A stretch of DNA of 64,000 nucleotides from Nocardia fluminea. Lineage in GTDB: Bacteria > Actinomycetota > Actinomycetes > Mycobacteriales > Mycobacteriaceae. Each line of letters begins with the position of its first letter. Position 1 is the stretch's first letter. Below, one piece after another: positions 8,111-15,531 of this stretch. The notes under the pieces were generated by a model, which made no database searches, had not been told where the DNA came from, and saw nothing but the letters and a program-made list of their open reading frames with translations. The DNA lies in assembly GCF_002846365.1 (NCBI RefSeq), contig NZ_PJMW01000003.1:186001-250000 (forward strand), in the 5' to 3' direction. Both the position numbers and the translations under genes were made by a program.

Positions 8111-9055
8111 GTGACCTGGATCGATGCGGTGGTCAACGCCCGCACCCCGGCGACGCCCGACATCGCGCTGTTCGACCTCGCTCCGACCGGGGGCACCGAG
8201 TTCCCGTCCTACACAGCGGGTTCGCACGTCGACGTCGATCTCGGGTCGGGTCTGGTCCGCCAATACTCGCTGTGCGGACCACCCGAACCGGACCGATACC
8301 GCTTGGCGGTGCTGAACGTCGCGCACTCGCGGGGCGGTTCGCGGGCCATGCACGCGCTCGCGGTGGGTGATCGGGTGCGGATCTCGGCCCCGCGCAATCA
8401 CTTTCCACTCGCGGCGACTCGCAGTCATGTACTGATCGCGGGCGGCATCGGCATCACGCCGCTGCTGGCCATGCTGATACACCTCGAGCAGACCGGGGCG
8501 GACTACGTCCTGCACTACAGTGCCCGGACCCGTTCCCGCGCAGCCTTTCTCGACGAGCTGGCCGCGAACCCACGGGTGCGGTTGCATTTCGACGACGAGG
8601 ACCCCGCCCTACTGCTCGACATCACCCGCGACCTCGGCGATCCGAGACCGGACACCGCGGTCTATGTCTGCGGGCCGGACGGCTTCATGGACTACGTCGT
8701 GGGCAAGGCCGAAGCACTCGGCTGGCCACGCGCAGCACTACACACCGAACGATTCGGCACGAACCTCACCACTCCCTCCGATGCGGGTCGAGCCGGCTTC
8801 ACCGTGCGAGTGGCCTCCACCGGCGCCGAATACAGTGTCGCCGACGACCAGAGCGTGCTCGATGTCCTGCTCGACAACGGTGTCGACGCGCCCTTCTCGT
8901 GCCGGCAGGGCATCTGTGGAGAATGTGTCGTCCGTGTCCTCGCCGGCGAACCCGATCACCGCGACGACGTCCTCACCGACACCGAACGCGCCGACGGCAT
9001 GTTCACCACCTGCTCGTCACGTTCCCACTCCCCCGTTATCGAGGTGGACCTCTGA
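8111..9055 (+). CDS. Rieske oxygenase reductase (PDR/VanB family)
   Basis: This 314-residue protein has a GTG start at 8111. The FMN-binding barrel shows RQYSLCGPPE at about residue 54, the NAD-binding part shows GGIGITPLLAML at about residues 113-124 and VYVCGPDGFMDYV near 190, and a C-terminal plant-type [2Fe-2S] domain carries C264, C269, C272 and C301 (CRQGICGECV ... TTC). This is the phthalate dioxygenase reductase or VanB architecture, passing electrons from NAD(P)H to the Rieske oxygenase encoded just upstream. It closes the five-gene operon. Confidence 0.92.
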   Translation: MTWIDAVVNARTPATPDIALFDLAPTGGTEFPSYTAGSHVDVDLGSGLVRQYSLCGPPEPDRYRLAVLNVAHSRGGSRAMHALAVGDRVRISAPRNHFPLAATRSHVLIAGGIGITPLLAMLIHLEQTGADYVLHYSARTRSRAAFLDELAANPRVRLHFDDEDPALLLDITRDLGDPRPDTAVYVCGPDGFMDYVVGKAEALGWPRAALHTERFGTNLTTPSDAGRAGFTVRVASTGAEYSVADDQSVLDVLLDNGVDAPFSCRQGICGECVVRVLAGEPDHRDDVLTDTERADGMFTTCSSRSHSPVIEVDL

Positions 9056-9170
9056 GAACACTCCGCCGAGTGGGCGCCAGCCTGTCTTGCGCACACGACC
9101 TAGCTGTCTGCGGCCACGACGTCGGTGACGCCCGCCGGGGCCCGTACAGCAGGTGGTTGTGGCGGCCGCG

Positions 9171-9590
9171 CTACTGCAGCAACCCGATCGGGACGGCCAT
9201 GCCGAGGAACAGCACGAGCTGGTAGGCGCTGTTGATCACAGTGAGCTGACCCGGCTTCTGCTCGAAGCCGTTGTGCTGTGCCAGGGTCGACAGCGAGAAG
9301 CCGAGCCACGCCACGAGGGCGACTGCCGGGGCGGCCCAGAAGGAGTCGGTGCCGAAGAAGCCGCACGTGACGGAGCTGGCGGCTGCGAGAGTCAGCGCGG
9401 TGACGACGATCGATGCCACCAGGACCACGAACGGACCCTTGCCGCCTCTCTCGGAGTCCGCCTTGGTCACCCCGGTCAGCTTCCGCCATACACCGCCGAC
9501 CAGCCCCCAGTCGCTGTACCAGATCCACGCGATCGCCGTTCCGACCGCGATCGCGAACACGACGGCCGGCCAGCTGATGCTCAGCTCCAC
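9171..9590 (-). CDS. DUF1761-like membrane protein
   Basis: The GTG at 9590 is chosen because AAAGGAG lies just upstream; an ATG at 9641 would overlap the divergent regulator. The product has 139 residues and four predicted membrane helices (VVFAIAVGTAIAWIWYS; VVLVASIVVTALTLAAA; APAVALVAWLGFSLSTLA; YQLVLFLGMAVPIGLL). The opening helix ending in WYSDWGLVGGVWRKLTG resembles DUF1761 proteins, which have WYS..FG..W. Function is unknown. It is divergent from an HxlR regulator, which probably controls it. Confidence 0.7.
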   Translation of the reverse strand: MELSISWPAVVFAIAVGTAIAWIWYSDWGLVGGVWRKLTGVTKADSERGGKGPFVVLVASIVVTALTLAAASSVTCGFFGTDSFWAAPAVALVAWLGFSLSTLAQHNGFEQKPGQLTVINSAYQLVLFLGMAVPIGLLQ

Positions 9591-9625
9591 GGATGCTCCT
9601 TTGCTCGGCACTCGCTCCCTGTGGT

Positions 9626-9633
9626 TGATATCA
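9626..9633. promoter_or_regulatory. Palindrome TGATATCA in the HxlR/DUF1761 divergent promoter
   Basis: The 49-bp space between the divergent starts (9590 and 9640) is AT-rich near its right end, and an 8-bp perfect palindrome TGATATCA lies only 6 bases before the regulator start codon. It is a plausible HxlR binding core; other evidence is lacking. Confidence 0.3.
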
Positions 9634-9639
9634 TAAAGC

Positions 9640-10293
9640 ATGGTGGAAAAAATAAACCAACAAATCAGGGGTTCGCGCTCCTACGGGCAGTTCTGCGCCC
9701 TCGCACGCTCTCTGGACGTGGTAGGCGACAGGTGGACGCTGCTCATCGCGCGCGAGCTGCTGCCGGGGCCGATGCGTTATACCGAGCTGAAGACCTCACT
9801 CGAAGGCATCGCGACGAACCTCTTGTCCGAGCGGCTGAAGACCCTGGAGGCGAACGGGGTCGTCGAGCGCCGTCTCGAGGACTCGGGCGTCGTCTACGCC
9901 CTCACGTCGTGGGGAGCGGGGTTGCGAGAGCCGATGGAGGCGCTCGGCCGGTGGGGCGCTCCGCTGCTCGCGACCGGCCGGGGCGAGGACGCCTTCCAGC
10001 CGCGCTGGCTGACCCTCGCGCTGCCTGCCCTCCTCCGAGGCGCCACCGCCTCTCCTCCCGTCGAGCTCGGCATCGAAACGGACGGCTTCCTCATGGTCCT
10101 GAGAGTCGACGAAGACGGGCCGAGCGCATTCGTACCCGATCGAGATCCGGCCTCGGTATTCACCGCCGCTCCCGACGTGGTCGTCGCGCTGGCCGCTGGA
10201 GCGATCAGCATCGAGCAGGCCATCGCCGCCGGCGCGTTCCGTGGCGACTCGAACATCCTCCGAACCGCGCTCACGCCTTTCATGCGAACGTGA
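9640..10293 (+). CDS. HxlR-family transcriptional regulator with C-terminal extension
   Basis: This 217-residue protein has the HxlR winged helix at residues 15-105: YGQFCALARSLDVVGDRWTLLIARELLPGPMRYTELKTSLEGIATNLLSERLKTLEANGVV, then YALTSWGAGLREPMEALGRWG. Family members of 110-130 residues lack the extra C-terminal hundred residues seen here, which may bind a ligand. It is divergently paired with the DUF1761-like gene across 49 bases, an arrangement typical of local regulation. Confidence 0.88.
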   Translation: MVEKINQQIRGSRSYGQFCALARSLDVVGDRWTLLIARELLPGPMRYTELKTSLEGIATNLLSERLKTLEANGVVERRLEDSGVVYALTSWGAGLREPMEALGRWGAPLLATGRGEDAFQPRWLTLALPALLRGATASPPVELGIETDGFLMVLRVDEDGPSAFVPDRDPASVFTAAPDVVVALAAGAISIEQAIAAGAFRGDSNILRTALTPFMRT

Positions 10294-10369
10294 CTCCGCT
10301 GAGCAACGGCGACTGAGGACATGGAGAAGCGCGGGTCGTAGGCGGGAGCACGCTTGCCCTGGGCTGGTT

Positions 10370-10401
10370 GTGGTCACCTTCGGCGCTTCGCCGCCGACCA
10401 C
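10370..10401. terminator. Hairpin between convergent HxlR and acyltransferase genes
   Basis: GTGGTC (10370) and CGGCG-CTT-CGCCG (10381-10393) followed by GACCAC (10396) form a nested stem-loop inside the 199-bp convergent gap. It could terminate both transcripts. Nothing else is visible in this gap. Confidence 0.45.
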
Positions 10402-10492
10402 GCGCCAGCAACCGATGCCGAGCCACACGCTCCCGACCGAGTCGAGCGTCCCGCAAGTCGAACGACGTCGACAACGTCCTGACCCGCAACAC

Positions 10493-11446
10493 CTAGCCGC
10501 TCTGCGCGGGTGTGGAGATCGCCGTCGAGCCTAGGTCGGGGACGATGCGGCGGGAGAATCCGGTCAGTACCTGACCCGGTCCCAGTTCGACCAGTTCGTC
10601 GTAACCGTCCGCGGCGGCGCGCTGGACAGTCTCCACCCAGCGCACGGGGGCGAGGAGCTGGCCGCGCAGGAGCGCGCGGATCTCGGTGGGGTCGGTGACG
10701 TAGTCGGCGGTGACGGCGCTCAGCAACGGGATGCGCGGTGCGTGGAGCTCGCTGCGATCGAGTTCGGCACCGAACTCCTCGGCGATCTCGCCCATCAACG
10801 GGGAGTGGAACGCGCCGGCGACCCGAAGCCGCACCACCTTCGCGGCACCGGCGGCGCGGGCCAACTCCTCGAGGTCGGCCACCGCCCCGGCCGCGCCCGA
10901 GACGACGGTCTGGGTCGGCTGGTTGTAGTTGGCCACACCGACGACCCCCGAGGTCACCTGGACGCACAGTGCGTCGACCTGTTCGGCGGCCAGGCCGATG
11001 ACCGCGCTCATCGCGCCGTCGTAGCGGCGCGAGACCTCTGCCATGAGCTCGCCACGGCGGCGGACCAAGCGCAGCACCGTGTCCTCGTCCAGCGCACCGG
11101 CGACGGCGAGGGCGGTGAACTCCCCCAGGCTGTGGCCCGCGACGGCCGCGGGCGTCAGACCCTGTTGTGCGCGGACCGCGCTGAGCGCGAGGCTGGTGGC
11201 GACGATGGCGGGCTGGGCCACATCGGTGGCCCGCAACTGTTCGGCGGTGCCGTCGACGCACAGCTGGGTCAGCGGGATACCGAGAATGTCGTCGGCGCGG
11301 CGGAAGACCTCCTCGGCCACCGGGTAGTCGGTGATCCACGCGGCCATACCGGGGCGCTGGGAACCCTGCCCGGGAAACAGCGCCAGGGTCCTGGGGCCCG
11401 TCGCCAGCTGGTCGGGCCGTTCTCGGATGAAGACGTCGGCGGTCAT
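10493..11446 (-). CDS. Malonyl-CoA:ACP acyltransferase within the polyketide operon
   Basis: This 317-residue FabD-type acyltransferase starts at ATG 11446, eight bases after AGGAGG. It has the GQGSQ loop at residues 26-30, the nucleophile motif GHSLGE with Ser106, an Arg in RRRGELM near residue 131 that contacts the malonyl carboxylate, and GAFHS with His214 as catalytic partner. GPGQVL near the end completes the family pattern. It would load malonyl units, or a special starter, onto the ACP encoded at 19262. Most type II PKS clusters borrow the fatty-acid FabD, so a dedicated copy is noteworthy. It is the last gene of the operon, 31 bases after the MFS gene. Confidence 0.9.
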   Translation of the reverse strand: MTADVFIRERPDQLATGPRTLALFPGQGSQRPGMAAWITDYPVAEEVFRRADDILGIPLTQLCVDGTAEQLRATDVAQPAIVATSLALSAVRAQQGLTPAAVAGHSLGEFTALAVAGALDEDTVLRLVRRRGELMAEVSRRYDGAMSAVIGLAAEQVDALCVQVTSGVVGVANYNQPTQTVVSGAAGAVADLEELARAAGAAKVVRLRVAGAFHSPLMGEIAEEFGAELDRSELHAPRIPLLSAVTADYVTDPTEIRALLRGQLLAPVRWVETVQRAAADGYDELVELGPGQVLTGFSRRIVPDLGSTAISTPAQSG

Positions 11447-11477
11447 GAGTGGTACCTCCTCGAAGTGAGTGTGACTG

Positions 11478-12695
11478 TCATGGAACGGCTTTCGCGGGCA
11501 CCGAGGCCGCGGATGCACGTAGTTCGCTGCTCGCGGCGAGGACCGCGAGCAGCCCGGCGACCGCGATCACAGCCGCCGCGGGACGGTAGGCATCGAAGGC
11601 CACCGCCGTCCCGACGGCGATCGGCAGCACGAATGCCGCGCCGAATTGGACACCGGTTTGATACAGCGGCACAGCGATCGGGCGGAGTTCGGCGGGCACG
11701 GTGGCGGTCGACTGCATGTTCAGCGCCGCGAACGACAGGACGAACCCGCCTTCGATCAGGAGCAGCACCGGTAGCGCGTCGGTCCCGTAGTCGTGGATCT
11801 CAGGTCGGGCGAACAGCAGCAAGTGCCCGGCCAGCGTCGCCACCGCGCCGGCGAGGATCAGACGCGCGGTGCCGTACCGCTCCACGAACCGTCCCGCGAA
11901 CGGAACCGACAGTGCCAGCGGCAGACTCGCGGGCAGCAGCCCGACGGCGATCTGCCACGGCACCCAACCGAGCGACTGGTGCAGTTGCACCGCGACCACC
12001 ACCAGCAGTGCGAGGTAGCCGCCGTTGAGCGCTCCCGCGCCGAGCGCGGACCGTGCCAGGGAACCATTGCGCAACAACGGTTTCGACAGCCGTGGCGGGG
12101 CGGCCACCGGCGGGTCGGGGATCACCCGCCACGCGGCGACGAGCAGAGCGAGCGCGATCGGAGCGGGGAACACGAACAGCAGGTGCCAGTTCAGCGCGGT
12201 GAGCCAACCCGACAGCAGTAGACCGGTGGTGAATCCGGCCGCGCCGAAGGCCGCGTACACCGAGATCGCGCGGCGCTGCTGGGCACCGGCGGGGAACTCC
12301 GCGGCGATCACCGCCAGCCCGGCGGGTGCGGTCAACCCGGCGGCGGCGCCCTTCACCACGCGGGTCGCGACGAGCAGGGCCAGGTCGTCGGTGAGCCCGC
12401 CGATCACCGAGGCGACAGCGAACAGCGCCATGGCGACGAGATAGATCTGCCTGCGCCCGAACCGGGCGGCCAGCGCGGGCCCGGCGAGGAGCAGCGCGGC
12501 GAACCCTGCCGCGAAACCGCTGAGCAGCCATTGGGTTTGCCCGATCGACCGGGTCAGGTCGGTGGTGAGCACTCCGAGTGCCGGCACCAGGATGGAGCCC
12601 TCGATGGCGTCGAGGATCATGTTGCCCGACAGCACCAGCAGCAATACCCAGCGGCGCCGATCCCAGGTCGGCGCCGCCGGTCGCGTGTCAGCCAT
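11478..12695 (-). CDS. MFS efflux transporter
   Basis: This 405-residue protein has about 12 hydrophobic spans. The first spans (RRWVLLLVLSGNMILDAIEGSILVPALGVL and QWLLSGFAAGFAALLLAGPALAARFGRRQIYLVAMALF) carry the MFS motif A region RFGRRQIYL. The sequence is closest in style to drug:proton antiporters such as those exporting aromatic polyketides. Its start overlaps the preceding LLM gene by eight bases, and it lies 31 bases before the acyltransferase gene. Likely role: export of, and self-protection against, the polyketide product. Confidence 0.85.
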   Translation of the reverse strand: MADTRPAAPTWDRRRWVLLLVLSGNMILDAIEGSILVPALGVLTTDLTRSIGQTQWLLSGFAAGFAALLLAGPALAARFGRRQIYLVAMALFAVASVIGGLTDDLALLVATRVVKGAAAGLTAPAGLAVIAAEFPAGAQQRRAISVYAAFGAAGFTTGLLLSGWLTALNWHLLFVFPAPIALALLVAAWRVIPDPPVAAPPRLSKPLLRNGSLARSALGAGALNGGYLALLVVVAVQLHQSLGWVPWQIAVGLLPASLPLALSVPFAGRFVERYGTARLILAGAVATLAGHLLLFARPEIHDYGTDALPVLLLIEGGFVLSFAALNMQSTATVPAELRPIAVPLYQTGVQFGAAFVLPIAVGTAVAFDAYRPAAAVIAVAGLLAVLAASSELRASAASVPAKAVP

Positions 12696-13704
12696 GGCCG
12701 TTGCGCGCCGAGATCGGGCCGCCGGCGAGCTGGAACTGCTTGTCCAGCAACGGTGGCAGCTGTTCGCTCACCAGCTCGATATGGCGGGTGACCAGATCGT
12801 CGGGCATGCCGGCGATGCTGGCCCAGAAGATCAGGTGCCGCACCGGCAGTCCGGCCACCCGTTCGTAGATCCGCGCCGCGGCCTGTTCGGGGGTGAGGAT
12901 CTCGAGCAGCCCGAAGGATCCGTCCTCGGGACGTTGACGCAGCTGGTCGAGTTCGAGGGCGGGCGGCACCGGCGCGTCGGTGCCCTGTACCGACAGTTGC
13001 CGATAGGAGTTCATCTGGTGTGCGAGGTGTGGGGCCACTCGGGCCCAGGCGGCCTCTGGATCGTCGGCCAGCAGGATCGGCAGCAGATCGGAGACCCGCG
13101 CGGACTCGGGATCGTGTCCGCCTTCGATGAGTCCCTCGCGGTACACCGGGAACAGCTGATGCGAGATGTGCAGGAACCCGATGCCAAGGCGCCCGGCGAG
13201 GCGGGCGCCGCGCGGACCGTAGAACCCGCCCCACAGCGGCACGGGATCTTGGATCGGCCCCGGCGTGATTCCGCCGGTGGCCCACAGCCGCTGGATCTCG
13301 GCGATGGTGTTGCCGGTGCGGGCGAATCGGCGGCTGAAATCGGTGTCGAAGAGTTGATATTCGGGCAGGCGGTAGCCGGCGCCCAGACCGAGTTCGAGGC
13401 GTCCGCCGCTGATCAGGTCGACCAGTGCGGCCTCCTCAGCGAGCTGGGCAGGCTTGCGTAGTGCGGGCAGTACGACGGCGGTGCCGATGCGTACTCGCTT
13501 GGTCCGCGCCGCCGCCGCGGCGGCGAAGGTTAGCGGCTGGGGCAGGTACCCGTCCTCGAACAGATGGTGCTCGGTGAACCAGACGCCGCCCGCGCCGCGC
13601 AGGTCGGCCTCCTCACAGAACTCGAGGGTGCGGGCGTAGTGGTCGGCCCACGGCCGCTGCCACTGTGCGGGGTTGCGCAGGTCGAAGAGCAGTCCGACGT
13701 CCAT
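12688..13704 (-). CDS. LLM-class flavin-dependent oxidoreductase in the polyketide operon
   Basis: The ATG at 13704 follows GGAGCC; the product has 338 residues. It begins MDVGLLFDLRNPAQWQRPWADHYARTLEF and has GVWFTEHHLFEDGYLPQPL and the block LVDLISGGRLELGLGAGY near residue 110, typical of the bacterial luciferase-like superfamily (FMN/F420). It is not closely similar to the LLM protein at 5887. Members act in ring oxidation, Baeyer-Villiger reactions or F420-dependent reduction. LLM genes are not part of the conserved angucycline core, so this is a candidate late tailoring enzyme. Confidence 0.85.
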   Translation of the reverse strand: MDVGLLFDLRNPAQWQRPWADHYARTLEFCEEADLRGAGGVWFTEHHLFEDGYLPQPLTFAAAAAARTKRVRIGTAVVLPALRKPAQLAEEAALVDLISGGRLELGLGAGYRLPEYQLFDTDFSRRFARTGNTIAEIQRLWATGGITPGPIQDPVPLWGGFYGPRGARLAGRLGIGFLHISHQLFPVYREGLIEGGHDPESARVSDLLPILLADDPEAAWARVAPHLAHQMNSYRQLSVQGTDAPVPPALELDQLRQRPEDGSFGLLEILTPEQAAARIYERVAGLPVRHLIFWASIAGMPDDLVTRHIELVSEQLPPLLDKQFQLAGGPISARNGHG

Positions 13705-13718
13705 GGTGGCTCCGTTCG

Positions 13719-13928
13719 TCAGCGGGTGGACCTGGTCCACGCGCGGGGGTCGGTGAAGGCGGGTCGGCGTTCCAGACGCCGCCAGCGGGCGACGGGCCTG
13801 GTGTGAGACGGCGGCACGGCGGCGGCCCGACGCCGGGCGAGCAGCAGCAGGAGCAGCGCGCCGAGCTCGTCCGGGTCGGCGCTGCCCTTCTCCACGCGCA
13901 GGAAGGGTGCCGGGTCCGTGGCGCTCAT
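13719..13928 (-). CDS. accE: Acyl-CoA carboxylase epsilon subunit
   Basis: This 69-residue protein begins MSATDPAPFLRVEKGSADPDELGALLLLLLARRRAA and ends in a W-LE-AF-DP-AW pattern (ARWRRLERRPAFTDPRAWT), both hallmarks of the small epsilon subunit (AccE/PccE) of actinobacterial acyl-CoA carboxylases. Epsilon bridges alpha and beta subunits and raises activity. Its start overlaps the beta-subunit stop by ATGA, so it is co-translated with its partner. Confidence 0.85.
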   Translation of the reverse strand: MSATDPAPFLRVEKGSADPDELGALLLLLLARRRAAAVPPSHTRPVARWRRLERRPAFTDPRAWTRSTR

Positions 13929-15496
13929 TGCGGTGGGTTCCCGTGCTTGCGCCGGGGCAGATCGGTGTCCTTGCCCGCGAGCATGGCGAAGGCGCGGATC
14001 AGCACACCACGGGTATCGCGCGGGTCGATCACGTCGTCGATGAGTCCACGCTCGGCCGCGTAGTAGGGATGCACGAGTTCCTCGCGGTACTCGGCGATCT
14101 TGCGGTCCCTGGTGGCCACGGGATCCTGCGACTCGGCGATCTCGCGCCGGAACACCACATCGGCCGCGGCCTCGGCGCCCATGACGGCGATCTCGTTGGT
14201 CGGCCAGGCCAGCGCGAGATCGGTGCCGATCGAGAGCGAGTCCATGACGATGTAGGCGCCACCGTAGGACTTACGCAGTACCAACGAGATTCGTGGCACC
14301 GTTGCGTTGCAGTAGGCGTAGAGCAGTTTCGCGCCGCGGCGGATGATGCCCGCGTGCTCCTGGCCGACACCGGGCAGGAACCCCGGCACGTCGACCAGGG
14401 TCAGCAACGGAATGTTGAACGCGTCGCAGAACTGGACGAACCGCGCGCCCTTCTCACTCGCGTCGATGTCGAGGACCCCGGCCAGGCTCATCGGTTGGCT
14501 GGCGACCACCCCGACCACGTGGCCGTCGAGCCGGGCCAGCGCGCACACCAGGTTCGTCGCCCAGGTGGCCTGTACTTCGAAGTACTCACCGTCGTCGACG
14601 ATTTCGGTCACGACCTCGCGAATGTCGTAGGGGCGGTTGCCGTCCAGGGGAACCAGCTCGGTCAGTGCGGTGGTCTGGCGGTCGGCGGGATCGGCGGTGA
14701 AAGCCACCGGCGCCAGCTCCCGATTGTTGGCGGGCAGCATCGACAGCAGCGCGCGGACATCGGACAGGCAGGACTGCTCGTCGTCGTAGACGAAATGCGC
14801 CACCCCCGAGACCGAGGCGTGGATGTCGGCGCCGCCGAGTTCGTTGTGGGTCACCTGCTCGCCGGTCACGGTGCGCACCACATCGGGGCCGGTGATGAAC
14901 ATCTGCGCGATGTCACGCACCACGAAGACGAAGTCGGTGAGCGCGGGTGAGTACGCCGCCCCGCCCGCGCACGGCCCGAGCATCACGCTGATCTGCGGGA
15001 TGACTCCCGAGGCTTTGGTGTTGCGGCGGAAGATCCCGCCGTAGCCCGCCAGCGCTGTCACGCCCTCCTGGATGCGTGCTCCCGCACCGTCGTTGAGCGA
15101 GACCAGCGGCGCGCCCGCGGTGACGGCCATGTCCATGATCTTGTGGATCTTCTGGGCGTGTGCCTCGCCGAGTGCGCCGCCGAAGATCCGGAAGTCGCTG
15201 GCATAGACGAAAACCGTGCGCGCGTCCACGGTTCCCCATCCGGTGATCACGCCGTCGGTGTGTGGCCTGCGCGCTTCCAGCCCGAAGCCGGTGGCCCGGT
15301 GCCTGCGCAGCGGCTCTACCTCGACGAACGAACCGGGGTCGAGGAGCAGGTCGATGCGTTCGCGGGCGGTGAGTTTGCCCTTGGCGTGCTGGCGTTCGGT
15401 GGCCGCTGGGTCCGGGCCGAGGCGGGCGGCGCGTTTGAGCGCATCGAGTTCGTCGAGCCGTTGGGTGTAACCGGCGGGTTCTTGCACTGTCGTCAT
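13925..15496 (-). CDS. accB: Acyl-CoA carboxylase beta subunit (carboxyltransferase)
   Basis: This 523-residue carboxyltransferase has the family start QRLDELDALKRAARLGPDPAATERQHAKGKLTARERIDLLLDPGSFVE, the oxyanion-loop region NDGAGARIQEGVTALAGYGGIF at about residue 130, and the second GG loop around DVPGFLPGVGQEHAGIIRRGAKLLYAY at about residues 365-390. The C-terminal SYGGAYIVMDSLSIGTDLALAWPTNEIAVMGAEAA also matches. It transfers CO2 from carboxybiotin to acetyl-CoA or propionyl-CoA. With alpha (23859) and epsilon (13719) it gives a complete enzyme inside the operon, supplying malonyl-CoA to the polyketide synthase. CAGGAG precedes the ATG. Confidence 0.93.
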   Translation of the reverse strand: MTTVQEPAGYTQRLDELDALKRAARLGPDPAATERQHAKGKLTARERIDLLLDPGSFVEVEPLRRHRATGFGLEARRPHTDGVITGWGTVDARTVFVYASDFRIFGGALGEAHAQKIHKIMDMAVTAGAPLVSLNDGAGARIQEGVTALAGYGGIFRRNTKASGVIPQISVMLGPCAGGAAYSPALTDFVFVVRDIAQMFITGPDVVRTVTGEQVTHNELGGADIHASVSGVAHFVYDDEQSCLSDVRALLSMLPANNRELAPVAFTADPADRQTTALTELVPLDGNRPYDIREVVTEIVDDGEYFEVQATWATNLVCALARLDGHVVGVVASQPMSLAGVLDIDASEKGARFVQFCDAFNIPLLTLVDVPGFLPGVGQEHAGIIRRGAKLLYAYCNATVPRISLVLRKSYGGAYIVMDSLSIGTDLALAWPTNEIAVMGAEAAADVVFRREIAESQDPVATRDRKIAEYREELVHPYYAAERGLIDDVIDPRDTRGVLIRAFAMLAGKDTDLPRRKHGNPPQ

Positions 15497-15531
15497 CGGA
15501 TCTCCTGAGGTGGTCGGCGGCGGCCGTGCTG

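Noticed and set aside
6755..8587. 610-codon minus-strand open frame opposite the Rieske oxygenase and reductase genes
   Set aside because: It covers two genes with intact catalytic motifs on the plus strand and its own translation shows no family pattern.
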